DNA of 64,000 nucleotides from the NCBI GenBank assembly GCA_002189035.1, contig NEEC01000009.1, forward strand, positions 248,001-312,000, given 5' to 3'. Under the pieces are notes generated by a model. The model did no database searches. It was not told the DNA's origin and saw only the letters and a list, made by a program, of their open reading frames with translations. How positions within the stretch are numbered: position 1 is the stretch's first letter; each line of letters opens with the position of its first letter. Positions 9,323-21,400 of the stretch are shown one piece after another. Position numbers and translations under genes: made by a program. This DNA is from Utricularia gibba. Its lineage: Eukaryota > Streptophyta > Magnoliopsida > Lamiales > Lentibulariaceae.

Positions 9323-12300
9323 ATGGCCTGTGCTCTCTCGTCGGTCATGTCGGCGGCAATGTTTAGCTGTATGCGCCACTTCTTTTTGTGTGTGCAGTTG
9401 GTTGCTCTGCTCTCGTTTTTTTTTTTTTGTTTTAATTTCATGTTTCACTTTCCGAATATGTATTCGGAGTACAGGCCAACATTCCTTATGGCGGAGGGTT
9501 TGCGGTTTTCATCCGCGTAAGGATTTGACTAATTTGTTAGTATCCTGCTCAGCTGGGAAGCGTGGTCTCCATATTGTTGGTTCCAGCTCAGCCAGTAGTA
9601 AATTCAATGGTTCAGATGTTTCGGATGGTGAATTTGCGTCTTCTCCGTACATTTGGCCGGATGGCGTTAAGGTTGGATTTTGGTTGTTTCCATTATTTTA
9701 TGTTATGGGCAACAAGCATCTTGAAAGTGTTGGCTAGTCATAGGGAGGATTGGTAATATTGAAGACGTTGTTAGTTCTAATTGGATTGGTGGATGATCAA
9801 ACATTGTTTATGAAAATGCTGTCTCTCTGTGATTAACGCACAATTTTGGCAGCAGAGACCGAGGGTCTGCATACTTGGTGGTGGTTTTGGAGGCCTCTAT
9901 ACTGCTCTAAGACTAGAGTCACTTGAATGGCCTGAAGGAAAGAAACCTCAGGTAACCTGTGATCTGAGCTTCATCTAGATGATCTTTGCTCATAATTCAG
10001 AGACCGGATGCTGACTGTTCATTTTTTTTTTCTAAAATTTGAATGTATTTTATGAGCGTGAAAGGAATGATGCCTAATAATATATTTAAGGCGATTTCAA
10101 GAGGTATCTAGTTGCTTCAAAATGTGTTAAGGTGACTGGACCTATCGATGTTTTTTTTTTCCGTGCTCATTGTTCGGCTACCATGCAATAGGTCGTTCTG
10201 GTGGATCAGTCAGAGCGCTTTGTATTCAAGCCTTTATTATATGAACTACTCTCTGGAGGTATATTTTATTTCTTCATTTGTTTGTGTTTATGTACATGAT
10301 TTGGAGTGGGTTATTTTTGGAGTGCTCTGAGGATTTATTAGCTTGCTTGTTTATTGCTTGCAGAAGTAGATGAATGGGAAATAGCTCCTCGTTTCTCAGA
10401 TTTGCTGTTGAACACTTCTGTACATTTCTTTAAGGATAAAGTGCGATCTTTACATCCCTATGATCATTTGGTAATAGATGGACCAGCATCATCTGGCTCT
10501 GCTGGAACCGTCCATCTTCACAGCGGTCTATTAATTGAATATGACTGGTAAAGTTAGTGTGCATACCTGTAATCTCATAGTCAGCATGGGGTAACTCATG
10601 AGGGTGCTTTAGAACTTCTCTGGTTCATAATGTTAAACTGATACCTACTTCTTTACCTGGGCAGCCAGGCTGGTACTTGCGCTAGGAGCTGAAACAAAAC
10701 TTAATTTGGTGCCTGGTGCAGATGAAAATGCATTACCATTTTCAACGCTTGAGGATGCACATGTAAGCCTGTTATTATTCTTCTGAGATCCTTTGCAGTG
10801 TGATGCCTCAGTCTCTCACGATTTTTGCTATTTTCAAATTCAGAAGGTGAATCAAAAGCTGAGACAACTTGAGAGGAAGTACTTTGGTAGTGACTCACCT
10901 ATATGTGTTGCTGTCGTTGGATGTGGTTACTCTGGTGTTGAATTGGCTGCCACAATAGCTGAAAGATTGAAATCTGGCGGCATTGTACATGCCATCAATG
11001 CTGAAAATCTGATCTTGCCAAATGCACCATCTGGGAGTAGGGAGTCTGCAATGAAAGTAAGATGCCTTTTATTAGTCGGTATAGTTTTTTTTACCTCCTT
11101 GATCATTATATTCATCTGTTGACACTTGTACCCCATGCGTGGTTCATTTTACATTGTTTGTCTCAATTTTGCATTTAAAGTTTCAGTTGACTCAACCACA
11201 AGCTCTGCTCCTGGCAGGTTCTTTCATCAAGGAATGTTCAGCTGTTATTGGGTTACTATGTCACCTGTATAAGAAGAGGTTCCGAGTCAGGGTCTTCCTC
11301 GGAAGTTATTGATGTTAAATTGTCGCACAATACGCCCAAGAGTCATAGTAAAGAGAAAAATATAATAGAGCTGCAGCCCATAGAGAAGCGATTACCCAGC
11401 CAAATCATTGAAGCCGACTTAATACTGTGGACAGTTGGAAACAAACCCCTTCTATCAGAGCTAGAAAGCAATGGTAAGCCCAGTCCTCTGCCCTTAAATG
11501 GCAGAGGACAGGCAGAAACAGATGAAAATCTCCGTGTTAAGGGTCACCCACGCATATTTGCTGTTGGTGACTCTTCCGGTGTCAGGGATGGAAATGGAAG
11601 ATTGCTTCCAACGACTGCACAGGTAAAGCTTCTTTCTTAATTGTTCTACCTAAGCATCATAACAAAGGAATAAAATCCATCTGGCCGTAACATGTTTTTT
11701 TATGTGCTTAGGTGGCAATTCAGGAGGCAGATTTTGCTGGTTGGAATATATGGGCTGCAATTAATGGTCGGCCACTCCTTCCATTTAGGTACTAATTCTT
11801 GAAGTCTTTTGCCTACCAGCTTATTACCTTGTTCACGAGCAAGACGCGTGATAAGTTTTACCTGTTTATGTAGATACAGCCCTTATATTTTTATCGTTCT
11901 TACAATATGAGACACGTGACGATTCTTTTTACCGACTATAAAACTGCCATATGCTTTGTCTTTTTGAAGTTTAAAGCGGTTCTTTTGAATAATAATCTTG
12001 ACTATGACTGCCCTTTTGTGGTAAATTGATGTTTTTCCGCTGTAGGTTCCAGAATTTGGGTGAGATGATGACTCTTGGAAGGTATGATGCAGCCATATCA
12101 CCCAGCTTTCTTGAGGGCGTAACACTGGATGGGCCAATTGGACACACCGGTATTAGCCAAATGCTGTTCATCAACACCCTCTCGCTTAAGTCACCATCTC
12201 CCTTGACATACCCATCTGTCTGGTTTCAGCAAGGAAATTAGCATACTTGATTCGACTTCCAACCGACAAGCATCGAGTACAAGTTGGAATCAGCTGGCTT

Positions 12301-12369
12301 ACAAAGACTGCCATAGACTCGACTTCTCTGCTGCAGACTGCAATTACGAAATTGCTTTCTGGACAGTAG
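9323..12369 (+). CDS. NDC1: NAD(P)H dehydrogenase C1, chloroplastic (type II quinone reductase)
   Basis: The exons are 9,323-9,671, 9,856-9,951, 10,192-10,258, 10,364-10,547, 10,669-10,762, 10,844-11,056, 11,218-11,622, 11,712-11,788, 12,046-12,149 and 12,230-12,369. Exons 2-10 join in frame. The protein has two dinucleotide folds: VCILGGGFGGLYTALRLE (FAD) and VAVVGCGYSGVELAATIAE (NAD(P)H). It also has FKPLLYELLSGEVDEWEIAPRF and DENLRVKGHPRIFAVGDSSG, the second FAD contact. The enzyme reduces plastoquinone and supports plastoglobule vitamin K1 and tocopherol metabolism. Exon 1 encodes a transit-peptide-like leader (start MACALSS), but the frame that begins there ends at 9,518-9,520, and the frame that joins exon 2 has no ATG. 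A one-base indel, perhaps in the T13 run at 9,416-9,428, would unite them. It converges on the START gene, 175 bases apart. Confidence 0.93.
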
Positions 12370-12544
12370 AAGAGAGAAGGTAAAGGTTACAATATCATTA
12401 GTGGTCCTCAAGCATTAGCCACGCATGTTGTAATCTGTTACTGAACTACATTATTTACCATCTATGTGTTTGTAGCAAAGTTTCGTCATCATTGTTTTGA
12501 ATTGCAACAGATGTACAATATTCACAACACAGCACTAGAACAGC

Positions 12545-15500
12545 CTAAATCATGTCGAAATCCTTGAGTTTCAATAGCAACGTCTCTGTTTCATGTGAAA
12601 TGTTATTCTCCATGCTGTTGATTCTATTAGACTGAAGAATCGTCTTCCTTTCTCTGGATTGTCTGTTTGGGTGCCTCACCTTTAGGGCCAGCAGCCTGGA
12701 CACTTCAAGTAGTCCTCCCCATTTCTCCAATGCCCTTGCAATATCGTAGCGACCTTCACCAACACAATGTCGCAACAGGCCGACAGGTGATGCTTGTGAA
12801 AAGGTAACTCATTATTGTGCAAATAGCGTGATGTGGTTACCTGCTCTTTCAAAGGTCTTTCTGCTTGGCATGAAAGCAGGATCCATGCCCCAACTCTTTT
12901 GGAATCTGCTGATCTGCAGAAGAAAGCAACTTGCCTCACGGGGAAACAAAAGGGAAACCAGAGTTTCACCTACTAACCTCTTCCTGCAGATTTTCAAGAT
13001 CATCCCAGTATCCTTTTGGTTTGCGTTGCTTGTATGCCAGAGAAAGGTTCATCAGCGATGCGATCCTCCGAAATCCACCCATGCGAGTAATCGCCTTCTC
13101 AATATCCACCCTCCCATGTTTCCTTAATTGCTTCCGCATTGGCATGAACCCTTCTCGCCCATGTTCAGAAATGAACTTTGAGAGCTCAGATTTAAGAACC
13201 TCGATGCTCCTCTGTAACCCTGGAACTTTGGGTTGTCTTCTGTAATAATTAGAAGTTCCGTGGGAGTTGTCATCCGCCTCCTCGCCCTCATCACTGGAAT
13301 AATTGAATCCTTCACTTCTTGACACAGCTCTCTGCAACTCTTCACCAGCCTCTGCAGTTGTCTGATGACTTTCAGTCTCCCTTTTCTCCACATAATCCCT
13401 TATTGCACATAAGTTTGAAGGCAGGTCCTCATATATAACCTGAAAGGGTACCATGAAGCAGCATTGAAACAAACCAGTTAGCACAGGATCATCTGCCAAA
13501 GATCTTCCACATGTAGCTGAAAGGTTGAATTTCTGAAACAAGATCATGATATGCACTTGATTTTCAGCCCGGTTATACTTCAGCTTTGTTTCAAAATGGA
13601 ATGCACATCTTTGAATGGGCAAGCGAGGTGTGGCTTCAATGGTCACTAACCTCCTCCATGATGGCTTCAGAAAGAAGGGAATTTTTATGCATTTTTGACT
13701 CCACAGAATACTTCAGCAGTGTGTGGTGGCTACCAAGCTTCTCCAGAATCCATTTCCCTTGAAATGATTGGAAGTCGCCTTCAACCTGCTCGAATGTAAT
13801 CTCTTGCTCAAAGTGCTCGCACAAATCAAGAATTACACGAGCATGGAGAACCATGTACAGCAGCCCCTTGCATCCTTCCTGCATCAAAACAGGTTTAAAA
13901 CAACATGCCTCCAACCTCATGAGGGGATCCAAAACGGAAAGAACTGTTACCTGGAGTATTCTAACTTTATTGTTTTCTCGAGATAAAACCTTACTTATTG
14001 CTAAATTTGGAACTATCCTGCGTCATTTTGAAACATTTCCTTTGGGATGAGCTGATGGTTTCAAGTACTAGAATACAGGAACAAAATCAGTATGCAACTC
14101 ACTCAGGAAGCTTCTCATAAGCTGTGAGAATGTTCCACAGCTCAGAAACAGTAGCCTTGACAGTAATGCTGGCAACTACACAACGATGAACCCCTCCATC
14201 TTCCTTTAGAAAGATCATGCTTTTAATCAGGCCCAATACACTTACAACTGGATGAAAGGCTTGAATTTATAGACAAGTCCTGAATAGTTACCAGTAAGCC
14301 ATCAAATCTACGGAGGTGGATTTCATCGACCAGGCAGGGCTTGTCGAGTGGACATGATTTCCCATAGATTCCCCAGTTGCTGTTTAGCTCTCCAACGCAA
14401 GGTGACAATGGACCAAAAGCAGCTTTGACATACTTCTCCATTAGGCTTCCATTATTAGAACTGTTCTTCAATGACACAGAATCTCCAATATCCATGTTTC
14501 CATTATGAGACAGTATAGTGGATGATTCAAAGGATTCTGCACAAGCATCAGCATGGTTCCCTTCAAAATTGCTTTCAGACCTGCAAGCTAGTGCTTGCAG
14601 GTTTTTAGGAAGGTCCGATCGGATAATCCTTTCTATGAATATTGCAGGGAAGTTGAACCGCGGTATCACATTCAATTCATATGTCAACGTTGTAACCTGA
14701 GACCTAATGCAGGAGCATGCAGAAAAATTTTCAAATCAAAGAGCAGAAATCTGGAAGAGTATCGCAGATAACAAATCTTAGTGGCCGGTTCAGACTTACA
14801 AGGCAAATATATATACCTTTCCTCAGACTTCACTGACCATTTGCCTTCAAATTTATTGAAGTCACCATCAACCATCGAAAAGCAAAGTTCACGATCATTC
14901 TTCTGAAGAGTGATGGCAGCAGATGAATAACATGGAGAAAAAAATGCAAATAATAGGTAAAAAAAGTTGCCAAAGTTGTAAATGGAACTGAATTTTGCTT
15001 CAAACCAGCTTCATTTTCAAATATTCAATGCAAAGCAATACACCAGAGCAATGCTAGAATTCAACTACCCACAGATATGAGATGCTCTTGAAGATCCAAA
15101 ACAACACGAGCCTCTATATGCCAGTATAGTGCTCTTTGCAAGCCTCTTTGCTCCAACCATATCCTTCCCGGATGTGGGCATGGAATTGTTCGACTGATCC
15201 ATTATCAACAGAAAGATTGATGAAATCTGATTGATCATTAACATCATGATACAGTATAAAAGCATAACAAGAAACATAAACCCAAATTCCTTTTACGCCT
15301 ATAGCAGATCAATAAAGTGTACCTGCTAACAAGATTAGGGATGAAATCAGCAAGCCTTTCATAGTCAGTGAGAGCATTCCACACGCATTCAACGTCTGCA
15401 TTTACTGATATCTCAGCCTTGATTCTACGTTCCCTCCAAGATATCACTTCCACTACACATTTTACCTTTCTCCCCCTACAAACTCCACGTCATCTTCCTC

Positions 15501-15770
15501 ATCAAACTTCATTTCCCCTTCCTCTTCCTCATGATGCATACAGGAGATACCCTTTCCGTTTAGATCCTTGCCCCCGTTAAATAAGTGAACTTCACTGGGA
15601 TTCCAGATAAAATTCTCATCTCTGAAGCAAAAGGAGAACAATATGCATCTTTTATGAAGAGAGAAATGCTGTTGCAGGCGGGAAACTGCAGGATTACGGT
15701 CGTGGGTACTCTTGAAGATTGATCTGAAACACTGTAATGAAGAGCTGAATGGAGGCTTAACGGTAAACAT
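12545..15770 (-). CDS. Two-domain polyketide cyclase/START (COQ10-like) protein, chloroplast-type
   Basis: There are ten exons: 15,323-15,770, 15,073-15,193, 14,817-14,902, 14,292-14,703, 14,103-14,203, 13,951-14,017, 13,651-13,878, 12,978-13,439, 12,841-12,913 and 12,545-12,753, about 735 residues. The N-terminus is basic and Ser-rich and looks like a transit peptide. Two copies of the SRPBCC lipid-binding fold follow: one with WNALTDYERLADFIPNLV, CPHPGRIWLEQRGLQRALYW and FEGKWSV, the second with LWNILTAYEKLPEIVPNLA, ILQEGCKGLLYMVLHARV and FQGKWILEKLGSHHTLLKY. The plant-specific C-terminus contains KQLRKHGRVDIEKAITRMGG, RFQKSWGMDPAFMPSRKTFE and RYDIARALEKWGGL. It matches the Arabidopsis At5g08720 type, whose ligand is not known to me. 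In exon 1 the frame breaks at a five-C run (15,472-15,476): one extra base would join VEFVGG to RKVKCVVEVISW. It is head to head with ARV1. Confidence 0.9.
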
Positions 15771-16129
15771 GGAGTCTCAGCGTGAGCATTCAGTACTGTG
15801 CGTGAGCTACAACCATCAGATAGTAAGCTTTCAATTTGCTTTTACCGTTCACGTCCTGAGCAAATTGTGTGGCCAATAGAGGGTGCAATGCCTGTCCACA
15901 TGAAAGTTGCTTACTTTTTGGCCCCTCATCTTGTTTTATCTACGGCTTCGCACCCCAAAACAATTCCAGAATCTCCCCAAAATTTATCCTTATCACAAAA
16001 AAAACCCTGACTATTTTATAGCACAAGATTTCCGAAGAGTCGTGCAGTGACCTGAGTTGGGTTGTAGCATACGCATCTGCTGCGCTGCGGCTGGGCTGAT
16101 TTTTTCCCTGATATCAACAGGATTAAAAA
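15771..16129. promoter_or_regulatory. Shared 359-bp promoter region of the START gene and ARV1
   Basis: The two start codons point away from each other across this interval, so it must hold both promoters and both leaders. No TATA box stands out. One TGGGCT (site II type) lies at 16,092-16,097, close to the ARV1 start. Confidence 0.55.
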
Positions 16130-18034
16130 ATGGGCACCTCCGGTTATACTGCACCAAGGGAGTCTGCAGGGTTCCGATGTGTGCGGTGTGGTTCTCCGAT
16201 ACAGACACTGTATATTCAATATTCTCCTGGAAATATTCGTCTCACGAAATGTGTAAACTATCGCGTCATTGCAATTTGCACTTACTTTTTTCCATCTGTT
16301 TATCCGCCCTCATTTCTTGAACTCATCTCAGGAAAAATGCAAAGCTGTTGCTGATGAGTACATTGAGTGCGAGGTTATGGTAATCAAAAAAATTAGAGTT
16401 TTTTTTTTCATCAGATGAGATCTTCTTCTCTTTCTCCTTGCTCTCAAAATTGCAACTTGAATTTTTTTTAGAGCTGGCATCTTCTTCTCTTTCTAATTAT
16501 TTTTCTTCATTGTAATTGGGTAGATCCTCATAATTGATCTGATCCTTCACAAGCCCAAAGCGTATAGACATGTATTCTATAACATTCCAACAATAAGAAA
16601 TGATGGGTTTCAGGTAAATCTTTGTCTCCATTTGCTTTTTTTTTGGTAATTTGTCTGTGTAGCTCTCGTGACATTGTATTATTGCAGAACTTCCTTTGGA
16701 AATCAGTTACAGCATACCTTTTTCTGGATATCTGTATCCTCGGTTATTTTATTTTATTTTTTCTGTGAACTGCTATCCCAAATTCCATTATTTGTTCAAG
16801 TTACTGCCTTAGCCAATACAGGCCATACCTGGGCTTTGAGTGCAAAAGACATGGAATGGCCGTCTTCCACGAGTCTCACATCTTTGCTAGTGAAATTTGG
16901 AGAGGTTTTTAATTACTTATTAGTGTTAAGTACCTTCAATAGTCACTCGATTTCCTTGTAGGGGTATCAAATTAGAATCGTTTTTTTGCATGTCAGATGG
17001 TTACTTGTGTCATTTCTACGAATCTCTTTGTTTTCTTCATTCTGCTTCATGCTGTTAAGAGCTTTCTGAGTGCATTAGATGGAATACACGGGTGATCCTT
17101 GCTCAAACTCTCTGTTTGTTACCAAAAATTGGTTCTTGAAACTGAATAACACGATGCTAATTTTAACAGATGGAAACATATGATGCTGGCCTTGTGCCTT
17201 TCTAGTTATTTCAAGATCTTTCTGATGGCTATGATGGTATGTTACTGTTGCTTATAAGGCTGTTGTTCCTCCAACATATTTGCTCGGTCATGTTCATCAA
17301 ATGCATGTTGCAGGTCTGGGAATTTCCTTCCTCCATGGTCTTCATCATTGAGATTTTTGTCCTATCCTCCAACATTGTAGCTTTGAAAGGTGAGCAATAT
17401 CAAATGCAAGTGGAGTCCCTAGTTAAAAATATGGTTTCCTAATTCACTCTCAGCAACACTTCTGTTGCAAGCTTGCACTGGCTAGCTGATGTAGGAACTT
17501 TATGCGAGGAATTTGGTTCTAATTTCAAGAAATCGAACCGGGATCCACTGCAGACCATTTTAGCTAATAAAAGATTAGCTAGCCTTAGAATACCCTAGAG
17601 TGAAACTCTCATAGTCAAAGATGGGTGAACTGTTTTCAAGTTTCCATTTCAGCATTAAAGTTTGTAGATGCGAGTTTCGAAAAAAAAGTAGAGGGCTTTG
17701 TATGATGCATACCTGAAACTGATGATGATAACTAAAAAAATGCTTTTTAAATAGTGATCACCAACTCCGGGATGATGCAATGCATGGCTGTCTGTATCTT
17801 GGCCCATGGTCTAAAGCTCCTTATCACCCAAGGGCAAAGCAAGATCTTCCGATGACCTCCCAAATACCCTGCTCTATCTCACAGTATAGTCCACCATCAC
17901 CCTTTCGAGAAAGGCTATGTTTTTACCCATTTATTGCCTCAACCACTGTTGTTTTTGCAGTGGTTAGTGAGTGCTTCGGAGTGGTGAATTATGTGCTGAT
18001 GATCCATTGTCGATTGTCCTCTCCCCAGAAATGA
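16130..18034 (+). CDS. ARV1: ARV1 sterol/lipid homeostasis protein
   Basis: The exons are 16,130-16,252, 16,332-16,379, 16,524-16,613, 16,688-16,733, 16,822-16,904, 16,997-17,091, 17,170-17,236, 17,314-17,389 and 17,961-18,034, giving 233 residues with all phases consistent. The ARV1 homology domain opens the protein: CVRCG and KCENC, spaced as a zinc-binding pair, with TLYIQYSPGNIRLTK between them. ILIDLILHKPKAYRHVFYN follows. The rest is hydrophobic and membrane-spanning (LSSYFKIFLMAMMVWEFPSS, IFVLSSNIVALK). ARV1 sits in the ER membrane and affects sterol distribution and GPI-anchor assembly. The intron after exon 4 starts GTATCCT and may be of the U12 class; an alternative acceptor at 16,812 would add three residues. 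The last intron (571 bp) is the longest. The C-terminal exon is the least conserved and the least certain. Confidence 0.9.
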
Positions 18035-18461
18035 CTTCTGCAATGGACGCCTTCAACTCTCCAAAAGTGCCGGTTTTTATTTGGTCTTGCCATTTTTGAG
18101 AATGATTTTGTAGCATTTACTTGTAAATTAGTGGGAATGAATGGCATGATTTCTTAAACCTTGACATCTTCATCTGATGGCTGCACTCGAAAATCCATGG
18201 GTTTTGGAGGCAGGGTTTCTTCTAAGCACAGAGGAGCTGAGGATGAGTGGAAAAAGATAACCGTTATGTTAGGGTTCAAACTTTAAACCGGTGCAGAGAA
18301 TGGATAACAGAATTTTGAAAAAGCCGGTTTTAAAAAAAGAAATCTGACACACCTTCCTCCGCATTTCCATTGAAATATCGGCTCCCACCTAAAACCCTAA
18401 TTGACGCCATTGGAAGTGGCACTTTCTCTCTCTCTTCGGCGCGGACTTTCAAATCGATTGT
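18035..18461. other. Intergenic DNA between ARV1 and NUP1
   Basis: Holds the 3' flank of ARV1 and the promoter and leader of NUP1. The last 100 bases contain a CT-rich stretch (TTTCTCTCTCTCTTCGGCG), common in plant leaders. No TATA box is clear. ORFs that overlap the start of NUP1 in other frames are shadows. Confidence 0.6.
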
Positions 18462-21400
18462 ATGGCGACGGCGGAAGAAGGCGGGGTCACGGCCATCACA
18501 ACTCCATCTTCGTACGGCGGTGGCGGAGTGGGAGGGAAGTTTCGGAGGAAAGCTTTTCGCAGACAGGCCACTCCTTACGATCGTCCTCCCGCTGCTCTTC
18601 GAGGAATCAGCCACAATTCTGGAGGCTGGCTTGCGAAGATTTTCGTGGACCCTGCCCGTAAGCTTCTTTCGCATGGGGTGGACAGGCTGTTTGCCTCGGT
18701 TTTCCGCAAGCGTCTTCCTGCGCCTGTGCCTCAACGGCAACCAGGTTACATGGCGTTTCATTTCATCTTTGCGTTTTGTTTTGGGGAGGGAATTAGTTTT
18801 CAGCAATTTTTTTAGGCCAATTGAGATTTAAAATGGTGGATTTAACCCCTGAGTTTCAATTCTGTTGAAGCTTTTCCTGGGGGAGCACGCAAGTTGTGGG
18901 TTAGCGTATGAGTAAATAGGAGTCCACATTCCAACATCTAAGCGCCTTCAGCATTTTTCTGCATTATTTAGGACCACCGGAGCTTCATGCGTCAGTTTAA
19001 TTTTTTTTTTTAATGATTCTGTCATGTATATGGGGAAATTTAGGGTCGTCGTTTGGTTGGCTTTGCCATGTGGTTTGATGTTGAATGCATGTTATTCTTC
19101 AGAGGTGAACAGCAGCTCCGATGATGCGACTCAGCCGCAACTTTGTAATGTAAGTACAATCAATGGCTTTACGTTTTGGGGTCTCTTAGGCTGTTGATTC
19201 CTGTATATGTTTCTTTCTAGCTGTTAATTTTCGCCTTCCATACTGCATGGACAGATCTCTTCGATCCTTGTACCTTGATTGTTTATTGCAATCTTTCTTC
19301 CTGTGTGTTTTTGTATTCTAAAGTGTCTAGAAGGTTTATTTCTGAGAATAAGCCATATCAAAAAAATCTTATTTCCGGTAGTTAAGTTACCAGAAAAGTT
19401 ACCTGCATTTAAAGCTCTTATGTGCTGGGCTGAACTATTGCACTGTCACATTCAATGACTACTAACCCAAATACGCATGCTATGACATTTTTGAAAAGAT
19501 TGTCCTCTCCACCCTTCCTTGCCTCCTGGATGTCAGGCGCAAAACGCACTAGCTCACTGTAAACTTTCCGTGTAGTGTCTTACTTGAAGTTTCATGGACT
19601 TTGTACCTTGTTTTTCTTGGGCCATTTTTTTGAATTTCTAAAAATGGCTTGAGTACTTGTTTTGCCTTCCGATAATAAAGGGTGAAGAAACTCGAGAGCA
19701 GCTTGTAGAAGGTGAATGCAGTCATCTAACTGGTGGTTCCATGGGCAAAAAAATCTCTGATGTTGAACAATTTTTGAAGCAGAATACATTTACCAGGTAA
19801 TGGTATTAGATGCGTAGATTCTCATGAAACATGAGGGCCAGGGGAGTGGACTGCCTCGTGCCATTTCATTTTAATCTGGGATCCAATTGTGTGTGGCCTG
19901 CATACTTTCATGATTCTTTTTTCCCGCATGCTTGCCTCGTGCTGTTTAGTATCTTTTTTTTTACTACACCAATCTTTTTGAAACTTTGAGGATTCCACCC
20001 ATGTAATTACCTCCCTACATCAAGTTTTGCGCTGTGCTCCTCTTCATGTCTCATGTTAAATCATTCAATGAGCCTGACTATGCAGGCCTGAAATAGTTCG
20101 TCTGACTGAACTATTGCAATACAAGGCAGCAGAGGTTTCTTCAAATGATTCTTGTAAGGAGAGAGATGATTCAGCAGTAGCTTTTGGTCAGCATGGACAG
20201 TTTTCCAGTCCTGCAGTGGAAAACAGAAAGGATATGTGGTTTTCTTCTTCCATTTCTACTCCAGTACATCAGTCCAAAGTACGATAAAACCTATTTCAAT
20301 CATAAGAGTTTAGCAGTGTTACGTTTGTTGTGGTTTTTCTTACTGCTTACCGAGATTTTTTTTTTTTTTTTTTTGCATTGTTCTCATATCATCATACATT
20401 TTTTTCATTTGATCAGGAGGTTAACATTGTTCTTTAAATTTCCATCAGGTGCCGGGGATGATATTGGTTCTCCTGCGGACATTGCAAAAGCATACATGGG
20501 GACAAGAGCTTCAAAAGCCTCCTCATCTGTGCATGGATTTCTCCACCACCGTGCTACAGAAAATATGGAACGTCCCGTTAATGGTTCATTTCCTGCCACA
20601 ACATCAGTTAAAAATAATTTTCTCGGGACTTCCATGGCTGAAAATGGTTCCACAGTACTTAATTTTGGAAGTAGAGCAGCTATTTACAACATTGCCCGCA
20701 CTCCATACTCCAGGGGCAATTCCATTTTCAAGGTTTCTTATACTTTCAAGTCCATTTTTCCTTTCTCTATACTATCTTTATCATTATGTGTCATGGAATT
20801 TCAGGTGGGTGCAAAGCTTCATAGTCAACTCCCATCTTCCTCTCCAACTTCCAGTTTAGTAGAAAATAGTGGAAGTTATGGCCCACGAGCAATGGTAAAT
20901 GATATCGCTGATTTTTTTTCACAGAAACCTATGGCGCCACATGTTCTGTGTTTGACTTCAGTAATTTCGTATGCAGAGCTTAAAGCGTAGGATTTCCGTC
21001 TTAGATGATGAACTTGGTTCCATTGGTCCAATACGGAGGATCAGGCAGAAGTCCCATCTGTTAGCATCCCGAGTTTCACATGGCATTTCTGGAGATGTCA
21101 GATCACACACGGGGCATACTCCTGAATTAATGGGTGAACGAAGTAATAAGGATTCCAGAAATGCAGTGGAAAATGGAAACTGTAATGATCCAGCCACCAG
21201 CCATGCACATGTTCCTTCCCAGTCAAGCGAGGTGGCAACCAAGATACTGCAGCAACTTGAAAAGTTGTCCCCAAAAGAAAAATTTTCGCAGTCCAAGTCA
21301 CATTTTGGGTTGGAGAAATCACGAATGCAGTTGACAGATAATATGCTTTCAAGAAGGGCACTCAGAAGCATGGAGAGACTTGACTCACCAATATTGTCGT

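Noticed and set aside
9188-9448. Minus-strand ORFs over the NDC1 start
   Set aside because: They are shadows of the NDC1 leader; their Lys-rich starts come from the T run on the other strand.
20184-20448. Long open frame that reads through a NUP1 intron
   Set aside because: The intron part encodes hydrophobic T-run text (FFFFF) with no similarity to nucleoporins. Conserved text resumes only after the acceptor AG.
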